Positions 1 through 9,499 of a DNA stretch of 64,000 nt are shown here, one piece after another. Numbering within the stretch: position 1 is the stretch's first letter; each line of letters begins with the position of its first letter. The notes beneath the pieces were generated by a model that worked only from the letters and a program-made list of their open reading frames with translations, ran no database searches and was not told where the DNA came from. A program made the translations under genes and the position numbers. Source of the stretch: Bacteroidota bacterium (GTDB lineage: Bacteria; Bacteroidota; Bacteroidia; Cytophagales; Cyclobacteriaceae); assembly GCA_018266435.1 (NCBI GenBank), contig JAFEAL010000005.1, positions 787,935 through 851,934 on the forward strand, given 5' to 3'.

Positions 1-656
1 TCATTGATGAACCACGACCGGAATTTCCTTTTTTGTGTTTGACGGTGAGCGGTGGACACACGCAAATTGTGTTGGTGAAAAATTTTTTAGAAATGGAAGT
101 GATGGGTCAAACACAAGACGATGCCGTGGGTGAGGCATTTGACAAAGCCGCCAAGATGATGGGCTTACCTTATCCGGGAGGACCATTGATTGACAAGTAT
201 GCGAAGTTGGGAAACGCAAACGCTTATAAATTTTCGCAAACTTCAATGCCGAATTTGGATTTTTCTTTTAGTGGAATTAAGACAGCGTTTCTTTATTTCT
301 TGCGCGACAAGAAAAAGGAAGATGAAAATTTTGTTGAGAAAAACCTGAATGATATCTGCGCGAGTTTACAAAAGCATCTTATAGGCATGTTGCTACAAAA
401 ATTAAAATTAGCATCACAACAAACGGGTACTAAACAAATTGCCATTGCCGGTGGTGTTGCTGCCAACTCAGGTTTGAGAAATACATTGAGTGAATTAGCA
501 AAAGAATTGAATTGGAAAGTTTTTATTCCCGAATTTCAATACTGCACCGACAATGCCGCCATGATTGCCATGGCCGCGCATTATAAGTTTTTAGCAGGAA
601 AATTCTGTGCGATGGATGTTGCTCCGATTCCGAATTTAGGAGTGGGTGATATTTGA
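1..656 (+). CDS. tsaD: tRNA N6-adenosine threonylcarbamoyltransferase TsaD (C-terminal part)
   Basis: The window opens inside this gene; the reading frame is open from base 3 and the 5' part is missing. TsaD transfers the threonylcarbamoyl group to A37 of ANN-decoding tRNAs in the cytoplasm, working with TsaB and TsaE. Visible family motifs are SGGHTQ near the start of the fragment, the GGVAANSGLR segment in the ASKHA nucleotide-binding fold, and YCTDNAAM near the end, where the aspartate is a metal ligand in the family. The C-terminus is of normal length. The next gene runs in the opposite direction and ends 48 bases downstream, so this is the last gene of its transcript. Confidence 0.95.
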   Translation, partial: IDEPRPEFPFLCLTVSGGHTQIVLVKNFLEMEVMGQTQDDAVGEAFDKAAKMMGLPYPGGPLIDKYAKLGNANAYKFSQTSMPNLDFSFSGIKTAFLYFLRDKKKEDENFVEKNLNDICASLQKHLIGMLLQKLKLASQQTGTKQIAIAGGVAANSGLRNTLSELAKELNWKVFIPEFQYCTDNAAMIAMAAHYKFLAGKFCAMDVAPIPNLGVGDI

Positions 657-704
657 TACTAGTTCTTGTTTCAGATTGAAAAAGGACAAGGCATTTGGAA
701 TCAT

Positions 705-1595
705 TTAGTATCTAAATCTCTCCGCCACCACCAACTCTTTACTTCCCTGTTTGTATTCATAAAATCCGCTTCCTGATTTCACACCTTTATGCCCGGCTTG
801 CACCATGTTTACTAACAATGGACAAGGGGCATATTTTGGGTTGCCAAATCCGTCATGCAAAACTCTGAGAATAGAAAGGCAAACATCAAGCCCAATGAAG
901 TCGGCCAATTGAAGCGGACCCATCGGGTGTGCCATGCCAAGTTTCATCACCGTGTCAATTTCATAAACGCCAGCTACACCTTCGTATAATGAATATATGG
1001 CTTCATTAATCATTGGCATCAAAATTCTGTTGGCAATGAAGCCGGGATAATCATTTACTTCTACCGGAATTTTTTCAAGTTTCTTTGAAAGTTCCATCAC
1101 AGCTTTTGTAGTGTCATGGCTGGTGGCATAGCCCCGGATCACCTCAACCAGCTTCATCACCGGCACAGGGTTCATAAAGTGCATGCCAATCACTTTTTCA
1201 GGTCGTTTTGTTGCTGATGCAATTTTAGTAATGGAAATGGAAGAAGTATTGCTCGCTAATATTGCCGATGGTTTCGCGCCTTCGTCAATATCTTTAAAAA
1301 TCCTCAGTTTTAAGTCAACATTTTCAGTGGCGGCTTCTACGATCAAATCTGCCTGGCTGATTCCGTCTTTTATGGAAGTGAAGGTATTGATGTGCGAAAG
1401 TGCTTGCTGCTTTACTTCAGCGGTAAAGGCTCCTTTCTCCACTTGACGTGATAAATTTTTTTCGATCGTTGCAAGTGCTTTTTTCAAAGCGTCTTCCGAA
1501 ATATCAATCAAAGAAACTTTGTAACCATATTGAGCAAATACGTGGGCGATGCCGTTGCCCATCGTGCCCGAGCCAATCACAGCGATGTTGTTCAT
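705..1595 (-). CDS. 3-hydroxybutyryl-CoA dehydrogenase
   Basis: This 296-residue protein has the length and layout of single-domain 3-hydroxyacyl-CoA dehydrogenases, which oxidise (S)-3-hydroxybutyryl-CoA to acetoacetyl-CoA with NAD(P). An N-terminal Rossmann fold has the GSGTMGNG loop at residues 8-15. The SNTSS segment (about 115-119) and GMHFMNPV with the catalytic histidine H139 follow, then the helical C-terminal dimerisation domain with YPGFIANR and HPMGPLQLADFIGLD. It stands alone and is divergent from the gene at 1634. A minus-strand TATCTTTG box (1622-1615) lies 20 bases before the ATG. Use in butanoate or fatty acid metabolism is inferred from the family. Confidence 0.93.
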   Translation of the reverse strand: MNNIAVIGSGTMGNGIAHVFAQYGYKVSLIDISEDALKKALATIEKNLSRQVEKGAFTAEVKQQALSHINTFTSIKDGISQADLIVEAATENVDLKLRIFKDIDEGAKPSAILASNTSSISITKIASATKRPEKVIGMHFMNPVPVMKLVEVIRGYATSHDTTKAVMELSKKLEKIPVEVNDYPGFIANRILMPMINEAIYSLYEGVAGVYEIDTVMKLGMAHPMGPLQLADFIGLDVCLSILRVLHDGFGNPKYAPCPLLVNMVQAGHKGVKSGSGFYEYKQGSKELVVAERFRY

Positions 1596-1602
1596 AATAT
1601 GT

Positions 1603-1622
1603 TATTTTTGACGGCAAAGATA
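1603..1622. promoter_or_regulatory. Overlapping divergent -7 boxes
   Basis: Between two divergent genes lie a plus-strand TATTTTTG (1603-1610) and a minus-strand TATCTTTG (1622-1615). Both match the Bacteroidota -7 consensus TAnnTTTG and each sits 15-25 bases before a start codon. I do not see a well-spaced -33 TTG for either, so these are candidates only. Confidence 0.45.
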
Positions 1623-1633
1623 AAAAGTTAGCC

Positions 1634-2065
1634 ATGCCTGAAAAATCCAGGATTAAGAATTGGTTAACCCGATATCTTATGCCGTTTAAGGTTTTTGTTT
1701 GGTCTCTGCCGATTGCCTTTTCGTTGGTCTTATTCTACCGCGTTTACCGTGATGGTTTTCGTGCCACCATTTGGCCTTTGGCATGGGTCTTTTTATTATA
1801 TCGGGCTTATCTGATCAATAAAAAATTGTATCATGTTGAATTTGATGAAGATTTTCTTTATGTGGTTAGAAGAGATGCAGATTTCTTGGTTCCCTTGGAA
1901 AATATCAAGGATATCAGTCTGATTTCAATGTTGGGTCACTGGGAAATTATTTTTTATAACGCTGAACAACTCGGGGACAAAAATTTATTTCAAGCCTTCG
2001 CTTTTATATCCGTTCAATTCAAAAACAAAAGACGTATTAGTGAATGTTTTGTGGGCGAATATTGA
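1634..2065 (+). CDS. Small membrane protein of unknown function
   Basis: This 143-residue protein is not recognised. A basic N-terminus (residues 1-18) is followed by two hydrophobic segments at about 19-36 and 44-60, then a hydrophilic C-terminal half of about 80 residues. The tail has beta-rich character (HVEFDEDFLYVVRR, then PLENIKDISL). The layout resembles small PH-like or YcxB-like membrane proteins, with two helices and a cytosolic domain, but this is only a shape comparison. It is a single gene, with a plus-strand -7 box 24 bases before the ATG. It converges on the gene ending at 2118. Confidence 0.7.
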   Translation: MPEKSRIKNWLTRYLMPFKVFVWSLPIAFSLVLFYRVYRDGFRATIWPLAWVFLLYRAYLINKKLYHVEFDEDFLYVVRRDADFLVPLENIKDISLISMLGHWEIIFYNAEQLGDKNLFQAFAFISVQFKNKRRISECFVGEY

Positions 2066-2117
2066 AAAAGCAAAACATAAGAAACAGGATTTTAAGAGAA
2101 ATGCGCTGAGGAGTTAA

Positions 2118-2474
2118 TCACTCAATCTCCACTTCTTTTGCCAGGTTAGTGGCATTAAACCGGATCGTCAGTTTTCGGGCGTTGCTATTTGCCGGGTTGC
2201 ATTTGGCCGAAGGCTCAAGAAAGTAATGGTAAAATTTCTGGTTGCGCTTCCATAATTCATTTTGGTCGGGGCGGCCAAGTAGTTTTAGTACATCATCTTC
2301 TGATAATCTTTTTATTTTTTCCAGTTGCTGTTTCAGCGGCTCGAGCATGGCAAGCCGCTCGCCCTGGCACCCGTTTCGGTCCTGGCGCCACCGGCTCAGA
2401 TCCATATTGTCAAATACAGGCAAGGGTTTGCCGCAGCCTGTCAGTAAAATCAGAAATAGAAAAATTTTTTTCAT
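2118..2474 (-). CDS. Small lipoprotein of unknown function
   Basis: This is a 118-residue protein with a short type II signal peptide and a lipobox (LLTGC, cysteine 14), so it is probably anchored in the envelope. The mature part is hydrophilic with WRQDRNGCQGER and a DVLKLLGRPDQNEL stretch. The latter resembles the start of SmpA/BamE-like small lipoproteins, where the motif introduces a small alpha-beta domain, and two further cysteines (about 36 and 92) could form a disulfide. Membership of the BamE-like fold is an inference from that motif only. The ATG at 2474 follows a well-spaced promoter (2485-2512). Confidence 0.75.
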   Translation of the reverse strand: MKKIFLFLILLTGCGKPLPVFDNMDLSRWRQDRNGCQGERLAMLEPLKQQLEKIKRLSEDDVLKLLGRPDQNELWKRNQKFYHYFLEPSAKCNPANSNARKLTIRFNATNLAKEVEIE

Positions 2475-2484
2475 CGTCTTTTCG

Positions 2485-2512
2485 CAAAATTAAAATTACT
2501 TTGCAGCTTCAA
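2485..2512 (-). promoter_or_regulatory. Bacteroidota-type promoter for the lipoprotein gene
   Basis: On the minus strand, TTG (2512-2510) is separated by 17 bases from TAATTTTG (2492-2485). Both elements and the spacing match the -33/-7 promoter of Bacteroidota. Transcription would start about 5 bases before the ATG at 2474 to just upstream of it, leaving a very short leader. Confidence 0.55.
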
Positions 2513-2521
2513 TACTATAGT

Positions 2522-2971
2522 ATGTGGTTAAAAATTTTTAAAGTGATGTGGGTTGTTTCGCTGGCCGCCTTATTGGCTACGTTTTTTTATGTGTATGCCT
2601 CCCTTCCCCAAGACGTGGTGGTGAGCGAGCGAAATGAGGTAATTAAATTTTCGCGCGAGGCATTATTTTACATGACATTGGCGGTCATTGCCCTGGCTAA
2701 CGCTTCGGTATTTGCGGTTACACGCATCTTTCCTCGCGGGGCACATGAGTTTAAAACCTGGTTTTATGGACTGATTATGTTAGCCAATGTGTTTTTTATT
2801 GTGTCGCTGGACTTCATTAGTTTGTACAATAGTGCAGAAAAATTCGACTATTCGTCCATTGGATTTATTATTTATGGCAGCATTGCACTGCTGGCTGGCT
2901 GGGCTGTTGGCTGGCCGGTTTACCAATTATCTAAACGCTTTTTAGGAAAAATGGAAGTGCCGCAAAATTGA
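2522..2971 (+). CDS. Four-helix membrane protein of unknown function
   Basis: This 149-residue protein has four predicted membrane segments at about 6-26, 47-67, 80-98 and 115-137, with short charged loops. The frame is open for another 330 bases upstream, but that part lies antisense to the lipoprotein gene. The ATG at 2522, followed by a typical first helix, is therefore the credible start. A TTACTTTG sequence about 25 bases upstream is one base short of a -7 box. I do not recognise the family. It lies 165 bases before parE in the same direction and could share its transcript or be independent. Confidence 0.75.
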   Translation: MWLKIFKVMWVVSLAALLATFFYVYASLPQDVVVSERNEVIKFSREALFYMTLAVIALANASVFAVTRIFPRGAHEFKTWFYGLIMLANVFFIVSLDFISLYNSAEKFDYSSIGFIIYGSIALLAGWAVGWPVYQLSKRFLGKMEVPQN

Positions 2972-3136
2972 CTTCAATTTCTGATAGTCAACTAATTAAT
3001 GAATGTTGCTTCGTGAAGATTTGTAAGTACCGACTTCTGAAATGCATTTTTTTTTATTTCCTTTAACTAATAATCGCCTGTTTTCATTTTTTCAGGTAAG
3101 TATTTTTTTTAACTAACTCATTGACCGAAAACAATC

Positions 3137-5023
3137 ATGGCAAAAGATACGATTCAATATGATGAGTCGAGCATTAAGTCGCTCGACTGGCGCGAACACA
3201 TTCGCTTGCGCCCCGGTATGTACATTGGCAAACTGGGCGATGGTTCAGCCAAAGACGATGGCATTTATGTGCTGGTGAAGGAAGTGATCGACAACTGCAT
3301 TGACGAACACATGATGGGCTATGGAAAAACCATCGAGGTGAAAATCACCGATCAGAAAGTGGTCGTGCGTGATTATGGTCGCGGTATTCCGTTGGGGAAA
3401 GTGGTGGACGTAGTTTCAAAGATCAATACCGGAGCGAAGTACGATTCAGGTGCATTTCAAAAATCAGTTGGTTTGAACGGTGTAGGTACGAAGGCGGTAA
3501 ACGCACTCTCCAATTATTTTAAGGTACAGGCTTTCCGCGATGGTGCAACTAAACTTGCCGAATTTAAAAAAGGAGTTTTGGTAAATGATCCGAAGCAGGG
3601 CAAGTCGGATGAGAAAAACGGAACGCTTGTAGAGTTTGAACCAGATAACACCATGTTCAAACATTATCATTTCATTCCTGAATACCTGGATGACCTGATG
3701 TGGAACTACGCATTCTTGAATGCCGGGCTTACGATCAATTACAACGGAAGAAAATTTTATTCGCGGGACGGCTTACTCGATTTATTGAAGCAGAAAGCCG
3801 ATGCCGAAGAAATCCGTTACCCAATTATCCATTTCAAAGGCGATGACATTGAGGTAGCACTTACCCATGGCAATCAATACGGTGAAGAATATTACTCATT
3901 CGTGAATGGTCAGAACACCACGCAAGGCGGAACACACCTGGCGGCTTTTCGCGAAGGCATTGTGCGTGGGGTGCGCGATTTCTTCAAAAAAGATTTTGAT
4001 GCGGCCGACATACGTGCCAGTTTGATCGGGGCAATTGCCGTACGGGTGCAAGAGCCTGTGTTTGAATCACAGACAAAAACAAAACTCGGTTCGCTCAACA
4101 TGGCTCCTGAAGGAGCCACGGTAAAAAACTATGTAGGCGATTTTGTAGCTAAAGAGCTGGAAATTTACCTCCACAAAAATCCCTCAGTTGCCGATGCCAT
4201 GCTCAAACGCATTCTGCAATCGGAGCGCGAACGAAAAGAAATAGCCGGTATCAAAAAACTGGCCAACGAACGGGCTAAGAAAGCTAACCTGCACAACCGT
4301 AAGCTGCGCGATTGCCGGTTTCATTTTGATGATGAAAAAGGAGAGAAGGGCGGAGAGTCAATGATCTTTATTACTGAAGGAGACTCCGCGAGCGGATCCA
4401 TTACTAAATCACGAAGTGTAGAATCGCAAGCCGTATTCAGCTTGCGCGGTAAGCCGCTTAATTGCTACGGGCTTACCAAAAAAGTAGTGTATGAAAACGA
4501 AGAGTTTAATTTGCTTCAACACGCACTAAACATTGAAGATGGATTAGACGGTCTGCGTTACAACAAAGTGGTGGTAGCCACCGATGCCGATGTAGACGGT
4601 ATGCACATTCGTTTGCTGTTGATGACGTTTTTTTTGCAGTTTTTTCCTGACTTAGTGAAAGCAGGTCATGTGTATATTTTAGAAACTCCGCTTTTTCGTG
4701 TTCGCAATAAAAAAGAAACGATCTATTGTTACAGCGAAGAAGAGAAGCAGGCCGCAGTTAATAAATTGGGAAGCAAACCTGAAATTACCCGCTTCAAAGG
4801 TTTAGGCGAAATCTCTCCCGATGAATTCGGAACTTTTATTGGAGAGAACATTCGCCTGCAACCGGTGCTGATCGACAAAGAAAAACACCTGATCAAAACG
4901 CTGGAGTTTTACATGGGCAAGAACACCCCCGACCGCCAGGAGTTTATAATTGATAACCTGAGGGTAGAACTTGATAAAGTAGAAGCGAAGGAAGAAGAGT
5001 TAGTAACAGAAAACGAGAAGTAG
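3137..5023 (+). CDS. parE: DNA topoisomerase IV subunit B (ParE)
   Basis: ParE is the ATPase half of the type IIA topoisomerase that unlinks daughter chromosomes. The 628 residues show the GHKL ATPase motifs [10 protein letters not shown] (about 49-58), DYGRGIPLG, and [14 protein letters not shown]. The transducer domain follows, then the Toprim domain with TEGDSASG (about 413) and DADVDG (about 483), which bind the catalytic metal. The sequence ends with the [10 protein letters not shown] segment of the ParC-binding tail. The length and the absence of the gyrase B insertion favour ParE over GyrB. parC follows after 46 bases, so the two subunits are co-transcribed. Confidence 0.95.
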   Translation: MAKDTIQYDESSIKSLDWREHIRLRPGMYIGKLGDGSAKDDGIYVLVKEVIDNCIDEHMMGYGKTIEVKITDQKVVVRDYGRGIPLGKVVDVVSKINTGAKYDSGAFQKSVGLNGVGTKAVNALSNYFKVQAFRDGATKLAEFKKGVLVNDPKQGKSDEKNGTLVEFEPDNTMFKHYHFIPEYLDDLMWNYAFLNAGLTINYNGRKFYSRDGLLDLLKQKADAEEIRYPIIHFKGDDIEVALTHGNQYGEEYYSFVNGQNTTQGGTHLAAFREGIVRGVRDFFKKDFDAADIRASLIGAIAVRVQEPVFESQTKTKLGSLNMAPEGATVKNYVGDFVAKELEIYLHKNPSVADAMLKRILQSERERKEIAGIKKLANERAKKANLHNRKLRDCRFHFDDEKGEKGGESMIFITEGDSASGSITKSRSVESQAVFSLRGKPLNCYGLTKKVVYENEEFNLLQHALNIEDGLDGLRYNKVVVATDADVDGMHIRLLLMTFFLQFFPDLVKAGHVYILETPLFRVRNKKETIYCYSEEEKQAAVNKLGSKPEITRFKGLGEISPDEFGTFIGENIRLQPVLIDKEKHLIKTLEFYMGKNTPDRQEFIIDNLRVELDKVEAKEEELVTENEK

Positions 5024-5069
5024 GCAATTGTTAAATTAGAGGTTATAATTAGAAATTTTCAAGCTATAA

Positions 5070-7898
5070 ATGAGCAAAAAAGATAAATCAAAAGAAAAAA
5101 ACGAAAACGGATCGGTACACACCATCGCCATTGACGGTATGTACGAGAGCTGGTTTCTCGATTATGCATCGTATGTAATTCTGGAACGTGCCGTGCCTCG
5201 TATTGAAGATGGACTCAAACCGGTGCAAAGAAGAATTATGCATTCGCTGAAGGAGATGGACGATGGTCGTTTCAATAAAGTGGCAAACGTGATTGGTAAC
5301 ACCATGCAATACCACCCGCACGGTGATGCGGCCATTGGCGAATCCATTGTAAACATCGGTCAAAAAGATTTGCTGCTCGACACGCAAGGTAACTGGGGCG
5401 ATGTGCGCACAGGTGACAGCGCGGCCGCTCCGCGTTACATCGAAGCACGACTTTCAAAATTTGCACTTGATGTGGTTTACAATGCTCAGACTACCGAGTG
5501 GCAATTGTCGTACGATGGAAGAAAAAAAGAACCGGTAACTCTGCCCGTGAAGTTTCCTTTGTTACTGGCGCAGGGTGTAGAGGGTATTGCCGTTGGGTTG
5601 TCAACAAAAATTTTACCGCATAATTTTTGTGAATTGATCAAAGCATCAATTGATGTTTTGAAAGGTAAGAACCCAAAAATTTACCCTGACTTTCCCACTG
5701 GTGGCATTGCCGATTTCTCGGAATACGATCAGGGCTATCGCGGAGGAAAAATAAAAGTACGCGCAAAGATCGAAATCCTGGATAAAAAAACTTTAGTGAT
5801 CAAAGAAATTCCATTCGCAACGACTACAGCATCGTTGATGGAGTCCATTGTGAAGGCGAGTGAAAAGGGAAAGATCAAAGTAAAGCAGGTGATTGACAAC
5901 ACCGCAAAAGACGTAGAGATTCAGGTGAGTTTGCAGGCGGGCATTTCTCCTGAGATTGCGATGGATGCGCTGTATGCATTCACCGATTGTGAAATTTCAA
6001 TTTCTCCGAATGCCTGCGTGATCGTAAACGACAAGCCGGTGTTCATGAAGGTGAATGAGATTTTGAAAATTAACACAGAGCAAACCGTTCAACTGCTTAA
6101 GCGCGAGCTCGAGATCAAGAAGAGTGAGTTGATGGAGAAGATACTCTTCTCATCGCTCGAAAAGATTTTCATTGAGAAAAGAATTTACCGGAACATTGAA
6201 GAGATAGAAACCTTCGAAGAGGTAATTGAAACGGTTGACAAAGGCTTGAAGCCATACAAGAAGCACTTTTACCGCGAAATAACGCGCGATGATATACTCC
6301 GTTTGCTTGAGATTCGCATTAAACGAATTTCTAAATACGATTCATTCAAAGCAGATGAGTTACTTCGTGATCTTGAAAATGAGTTGAAGGAGACCCTGCA
6401 TCACCTGAAACACTTGACCGATTATGCCATAGCTTACTACCAAAACCTTTTAGATAAATATGGAAAAGGTCGCGAGCGCAAAACGGAGATTAAAAGCTTC
6501 CAATCAGTGGTGGCAACGGAAGTGATCTCAAACAATCAGAAGTTGTATGTGAATCGTGAAGATGGTTTTGTTGGGTTTGGGTTAAAGAAAGATGACAAGA
6601 CTGAGTTCATCACCGAATGTTCAGATCTGGATGATATTATTGCTATTCGCAAAGACGGAAAAGCATTGGTAAGCCGCATCAAGGAGAAAGTGTTCATGGG
6701 CAAGGATATTTTACACGTGGGCGTGTGGAAAAAAGGCGATGAGCGCATGGTGTACAACCTGATTTACAGTGATGGCAAGAGTGGAAAAACTTTTGCAAAG
6801 CGTTTTGCCATGCCAGCCATTATCCGTGACAAAGAATATAATCTTGATCAGGGAAACCCGAACAGCAAAGTACACTACCTCAGCGCCAATCCTAACGGAG
6901 AGGCCGAAGTGGTAGAAGTAAAACTAAGTCAGAGCAGCACAGCACGCAAAAAGATTTTTGATTTCGATTTTTCAGAACAGGAAATTAAAGGGCGCGGAGC
7001 ACGTGGAAACACCATTACAAAGTATCCGGTTCGCAAAGTAGACTTTAAAGAAGCTAAAGGCTCTACTCTGAGCGGGCTGGAGTTGTGGTTTGACGAGGCC
7101 AGCGGAAGGCTGAACAAAGACAAGCGCGGCAAACACGTAGGCAAGTTTGATGGAGATAATCAGATTATGGCCATTACCAAGTCAGGTAATTACAAAATCA
7201 CAGGGTTTGATCTCAACACGCGGTTCGAGCCCGAAAACAAAACAATTTTGCTCGAGAAATTTAATCCAAAAAAAATCATTTCGGCAGTATACGTGGATGG
7301 CGAGAGCAAACACTATTTTGTCAAACGATTTACCATTGAAACAACAACTCCTGATAAGGAATTTAATTTCATCAGCGAAAGTATCGGCTCGCGGTTAGAG
7401 TTTGTTACAACTTCCGATAATCCTGAAATTGAAATGGAAGTGGTGAAGGGCAAAGGCAAGGATAAAGAGCTAGAGGTTGTTAACCTGGAAGACATAATCG
7501 ATGTAAAAGGTTGGAAGGCAATGGGCAACCGGTTGTCGCAATACAAAGTCACCAAAGTAAAGCCGGTAGAAGAACCAGAAGATACCGGGCTTGAAGAAGG
7601 CGATGAAGATAATGCTGAGGTGATGGAAGCGAGTGGCTCTCCATCATCCAAAAAAAAAACCTACCCACCTGAAACCGAAGAAGGCGCGCAAGCCAACCTC
7701 TTTGGTGAAGAACCCCAAGAACAGGTCCTCGTCAACGGTCAGCCGCCCAAAGCAAAAACGCCTAAGCCCAGGCAAGCGGAGCAAGCCGGTCTCTTTGAAG
7801 AAAAAGAAAAAGAAGTGAAAAGAAAAAAAACGGAAACAAACGAAAAAAATAAACCAAAAGGTTTTTCGGCCGGAGACTCAGTTGAACTAGATGTATGA
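5070..7898 (+). CDS. parC: DNA topoisomerase IV subunit A (ParC)
   Basis: ParC is the DNA-breaking subunit partnering ParE. QRRIMHSL, HPHGDAAI and AAAPRYIEARL mark the breakage-reunion domain; the tyrosine in the last motif is Y123, the position of the active-site tyrosine. A coiled-coil and C-gate region follow to about residue 470, then a beta-pinwheel C-terminal domain to about 830. The last 100 residues are an acidic, then lysine-rich, low-complexity tail (about 835-942), not part of the core fold and probably disordered. At 942 residues it is longer than proteobacterial ParC mainly because of this tail. The stop overlaps a possible start of the next gene. Confidence 0.95.
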   Translation: MSKKDKSKEKNENGSVHTIAIDGMYESWFLDYASYVILERAVPRIEDGLKPVQRRIMHSLKEMDDGRFNKVANVIGNTMQYHPHGDAAIGESIVNIGQKDLLLDTQGNWGDVRTGDSAAAPRYIEARLSKFALDVVYNAQTTEWQLSYDGRKKEPVTLPVKFPLLLAQGVEGIAVGLSTKILPHNFCELIKASIDVLKGKNPKIYPDFPTGGIADFSEYDQGYRGGKIKVRAKIEILDKKTLVIKEIPFATTTASLMESIVKASEKGKIKVKQVIDNTAKDVEIQVSLQAGISPEIAMDALYAFTDCEISISPNACVIVNDKPVFMKVNEILKINTEQTVQLLKRELEIKKSELMEKILFSSLEKIFIEKRIYRNIEEIETFEEVIETVDKGLKPYKKHFYREITRDDILRLLEIRIKRISKYDSFKADELLRDLENELKETLHHLKHLTDYAIAYYQNLLDKYGKGRERKTEIKSFQSVVATEVISNNQKLYVNREDGFVGFGLKKDDKTEFITECSDLDDIIAIRKDGKALVSRIKEKVFMGKDILHVGVWKKGDERMVYNLIYSDGKSGKTFAKRFAMPAIIRDKEYNLDQGNPNSKVHYLSANPNGEAEVVEVKLSQSSTARKKIFDFDFSEQEIKGRGARGNTITKYPVRKVDFKEAKGSTLSGLELWFDEASGRLNKDKRGKHVGKFDGDNQIMAITKSGNYKITGFDLNTRFEPENKTILLEKFNPKKIISAVYVDGESKHYFVKRFTIETTTPDKEFNFISESIGSRLEFVTTSDNPEIEMEVVKGKGKDKELEVVNLEDIIDVKGWKAMGNRLSQYKVTKVKPVEEPEDTGLEEGDEDNAEVMEASGSPSSKKKTYPPETEEGAQANLFGEEPQEQVLVNGQPPKAKTPKPRQAEQAGLFEEKEKEVKRKKTETNEKNKPKGFSAGDSVELDV

Positions 7899-7908
7899 TA
7901 CAATGATT

Positions 7909-8568
7909 ATGAAAAAATTAAACACATTAGTTGTTTTGATATTGTTAACGACACTATCATTTGCACAGGAAATCAATGTTCGCGGCAAAGTGAAACAGAC
8001 CGTAACAGGCAAGGGGGTTATTGCCAAAGTGGTTTACAAAAGCTACCCCACGGGTGGGCTTTCAGGTACATTCAATGACAGTATTTTTTCATTTTCGATT
8101 TTTGGTTCTTCAAAATATGTGATCACGGCAGAGGCAGATGGAAACATTAAAACAGGAATTTTGATTGATCCAAAAGAAGCCAAAGACAACCTGATTGTGC
8201 GTGATATTGAGTTGACCATTACCGGCCAGCCTATCCGGCTCTCGCACTTAATCTTTGATGCAGGCAAAGCGGTGATCAGACCTGCTTCATTTAAAGAACT
8301 GGATGAGTTAGTGGCGCTGATGAAAACCAATTCTAAAATGGAAATTCAATTAGAAGGCCATACGGATAATTTGGGCAACCCAGCCGCTAACCTGAAACTT
8401 TCGCAAGCCCGGGTAGATGCTGTAAAAAAATACCTAACGGGCAAAGGCATTAACAAAAATCGCATCAAGACAGTGGCGTTTGGGGGAACCAAACCCTTGT
8501 CCACCGACAATACAGAGGCTGCCCGGGCCCTAAACCGGAGGGTGGAAATGCGGGTATTGAAGGAGTAG
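7909..8568 (+). CDS. OmpA-domain envelope protein
   Basis: This secreted protein has a signal peptide (MKKLNTL to SFAQ), a beta-rich N-terminal domain of about 90 residues that resembles a carbohydrate-binding or carboxypeptidase-regulatory fold, and a C-terminal OmpA peptidoglycan-binding domain. The OmpA part shows LEGHTDNLG, LSQARVDAVKKYL and NRRVEMRV. Such proteins link the outer membrane or periplasm to the cell wall. I start it at the ATG at 7909 because it begins the signal peptide. In-frame ATGs at 7891 and 7903 would add six residues, and the first overlaps the parC stop. It has no promoter of its own that I can see, so it probably rides on the parE-parC transcript. Confidence 0.85.
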   Translation: MKKLNTLVVLILLTTLSFAQEINVRGKVKQTVTGKGVIAKVVYKSYPTGGLSGTFNDSIFSFSIFGSSKYVITAEADGNIKTGILIDPKEAKDNLIVRDIELTITGQPIRLSHLIFDAGKAVIRPASFKELDELVALMKTNSKMEIQLEGHTDNLGNPAANLKLSQARVDAVKKYLTGKGINKNRIKTVAFGGTKPLSTDNTEAARALNRRVEMRVLKE

Positions 8569-8585
8569 CCACACCATTATTTTTG
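8557..8585 (+). promoter_or_regulatory. Bacteroidota-type promoter
   Basis: TTG (8557-8559) and TATTTTTG (8578-8585) are 18 bases apart, a full match to the -33/-7 promoter. The -33 element lies in the last codons of the OmpA-domain gene. Transcription would start near 8592 and give a leader of about 65 bases before the gene at 8657. Confidence 0.6.
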
Positions 8586-8656
8586 CATTTTTTTTATCAT
8601 GTCATGCAACTATTTTGGGGATTGAGAGTATCTAATACATATTAACCCTCAGATGT

Positions 8657-9121
8657 ATGGCACTCCTCGGTTTCTTCGGCAAAAAAAAGAAAGAATTTAA
8701 AGCTTTTTGTAACGTTACCCACGAGCCGCTTGAAAAGGGCTTTGGCTACTTACTGACCACTGCCCAGGTTATTTCTTCTAAAAAATATTGGGACTTGATC
8801 ATGACCGAACCCGAAACACTTTCGTACACTATCTCTCATTTTAATAATCAGCCGGGCGGAACACAAATGCGCCACATGATTTTTGAGAAATATGCTTCGG
8901 TCAACAAGCCCTGGATAGTTTCTGATTCAGTAATTAATTATTTTGAAGTAGATAAAATACAAGCTCGTAATAGTGCCCAGAAATGGTGGGAGAGTGAGGG
9001 CAACTATGTGCCCGAAGCCTCCGGGCCGGCTGTTCAGCAACTGGATGGCAGTAGTTTTAATGACTTTAAAGAGTATGCCGTGTTAGAAGCAGGCCGGGTA
9101 AAGGCATCCTCAAGAAAGTAA
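8657..9121 (+). CDS. Unknown cytosolic protein
   Basis: This 154-residue soluble protein is not recognised. It starts MALLGFFGKKKKEF, has no signal peptide or membrane helix, and carries a CNVTHEPLEKGFGYLLTT segment near residue 18 that could be half of a metal site (one cysteine, one histidine). The middle is helical and mixed in charge; the end is low in hydrophobics. It is a separate unit with its own promoter (8557-8585) and a weak hairpin with a T run 35 bases after the stop. No neighbour suggests a function. Confidence 0.75.
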   Translation: MALLGFFGKKKKEFKAFCNVTHEPLEKGFGYLLTTAQVISSKKYWDLIMTEPETLSYTISHFNNQPGGTQMRHMIFEKYASVNKPWIVSDSVINYFEVDKIQARNSAQKWWESEGNYVPEASGPAVQQLDGSSFNDFKEYAVLEAGRVKASSRK

Positions 9122-9155
9122 ATGACCTGTTAATTTTTATTCTGAAAATGGTCAG

Positions 9156-9180
9156 ACCGGATTGCCTACCGGTATTTTTT
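9156..9180 (+). terminator. Weak rho-independent terminator
   Basis: ACCGG (9156-9160) pairs with CCGGT (9169-9173) across an eight-base loop and is followed by A and six Ts. The stem is short, so this is a modest candidate for the end of the 8657-9121 transcript. Confidence 0.45.
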
Positions 9181-9499
9181 ATGTACTTCCAATAAATTTT
9201 GTGCTGTTCTGTTGTTGCACAACATTGTAACACTCTTCTTTCTTGTAATAAAACTCACACGAACAAACTTTTCAGGCTGTGCAATTTAACTGTGAGAATA
9301 GCTACGATAATCTTTTGGTTATTTGAGGCTAATGCCTTTTTTTTAGGAAACAGATTGCGATTATTTTTGAAAAAAAAGCGTTGGAGGTTTGTGATAGTGT
9401 TGAACCATAGCCTGCCACTCACTACGCCAACCAGGCAAGTATTGCATGAAATAGTATCAAAGAATATGCTATCTTCCACCACTAATTTATTTTTACCGG
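9181..9499. other. Non-coding stretch before the SirB1-like gene
   Basis: I see no convincing gene here. A small hairpin (TGTTGT/ACAACA, 9210-9224) and another with a T run (AGGC/GCCT, 9326-9337) are present, but both stems are short. A frame at 9199-9510 has cysteine-rich, unstructured content and overlaps the next start, so I do not call it. Confidence 0.5.

Noticed and set aside
2189-2521. Long open extension before the membrane protein at 2522
   Set aside because: It runs antisense through the lipoprotein gene at 2118-2474, and its translation is Gly/Arg/Pro-rich rather than protein-like. The ATG at 2522 starts a normal first helix.
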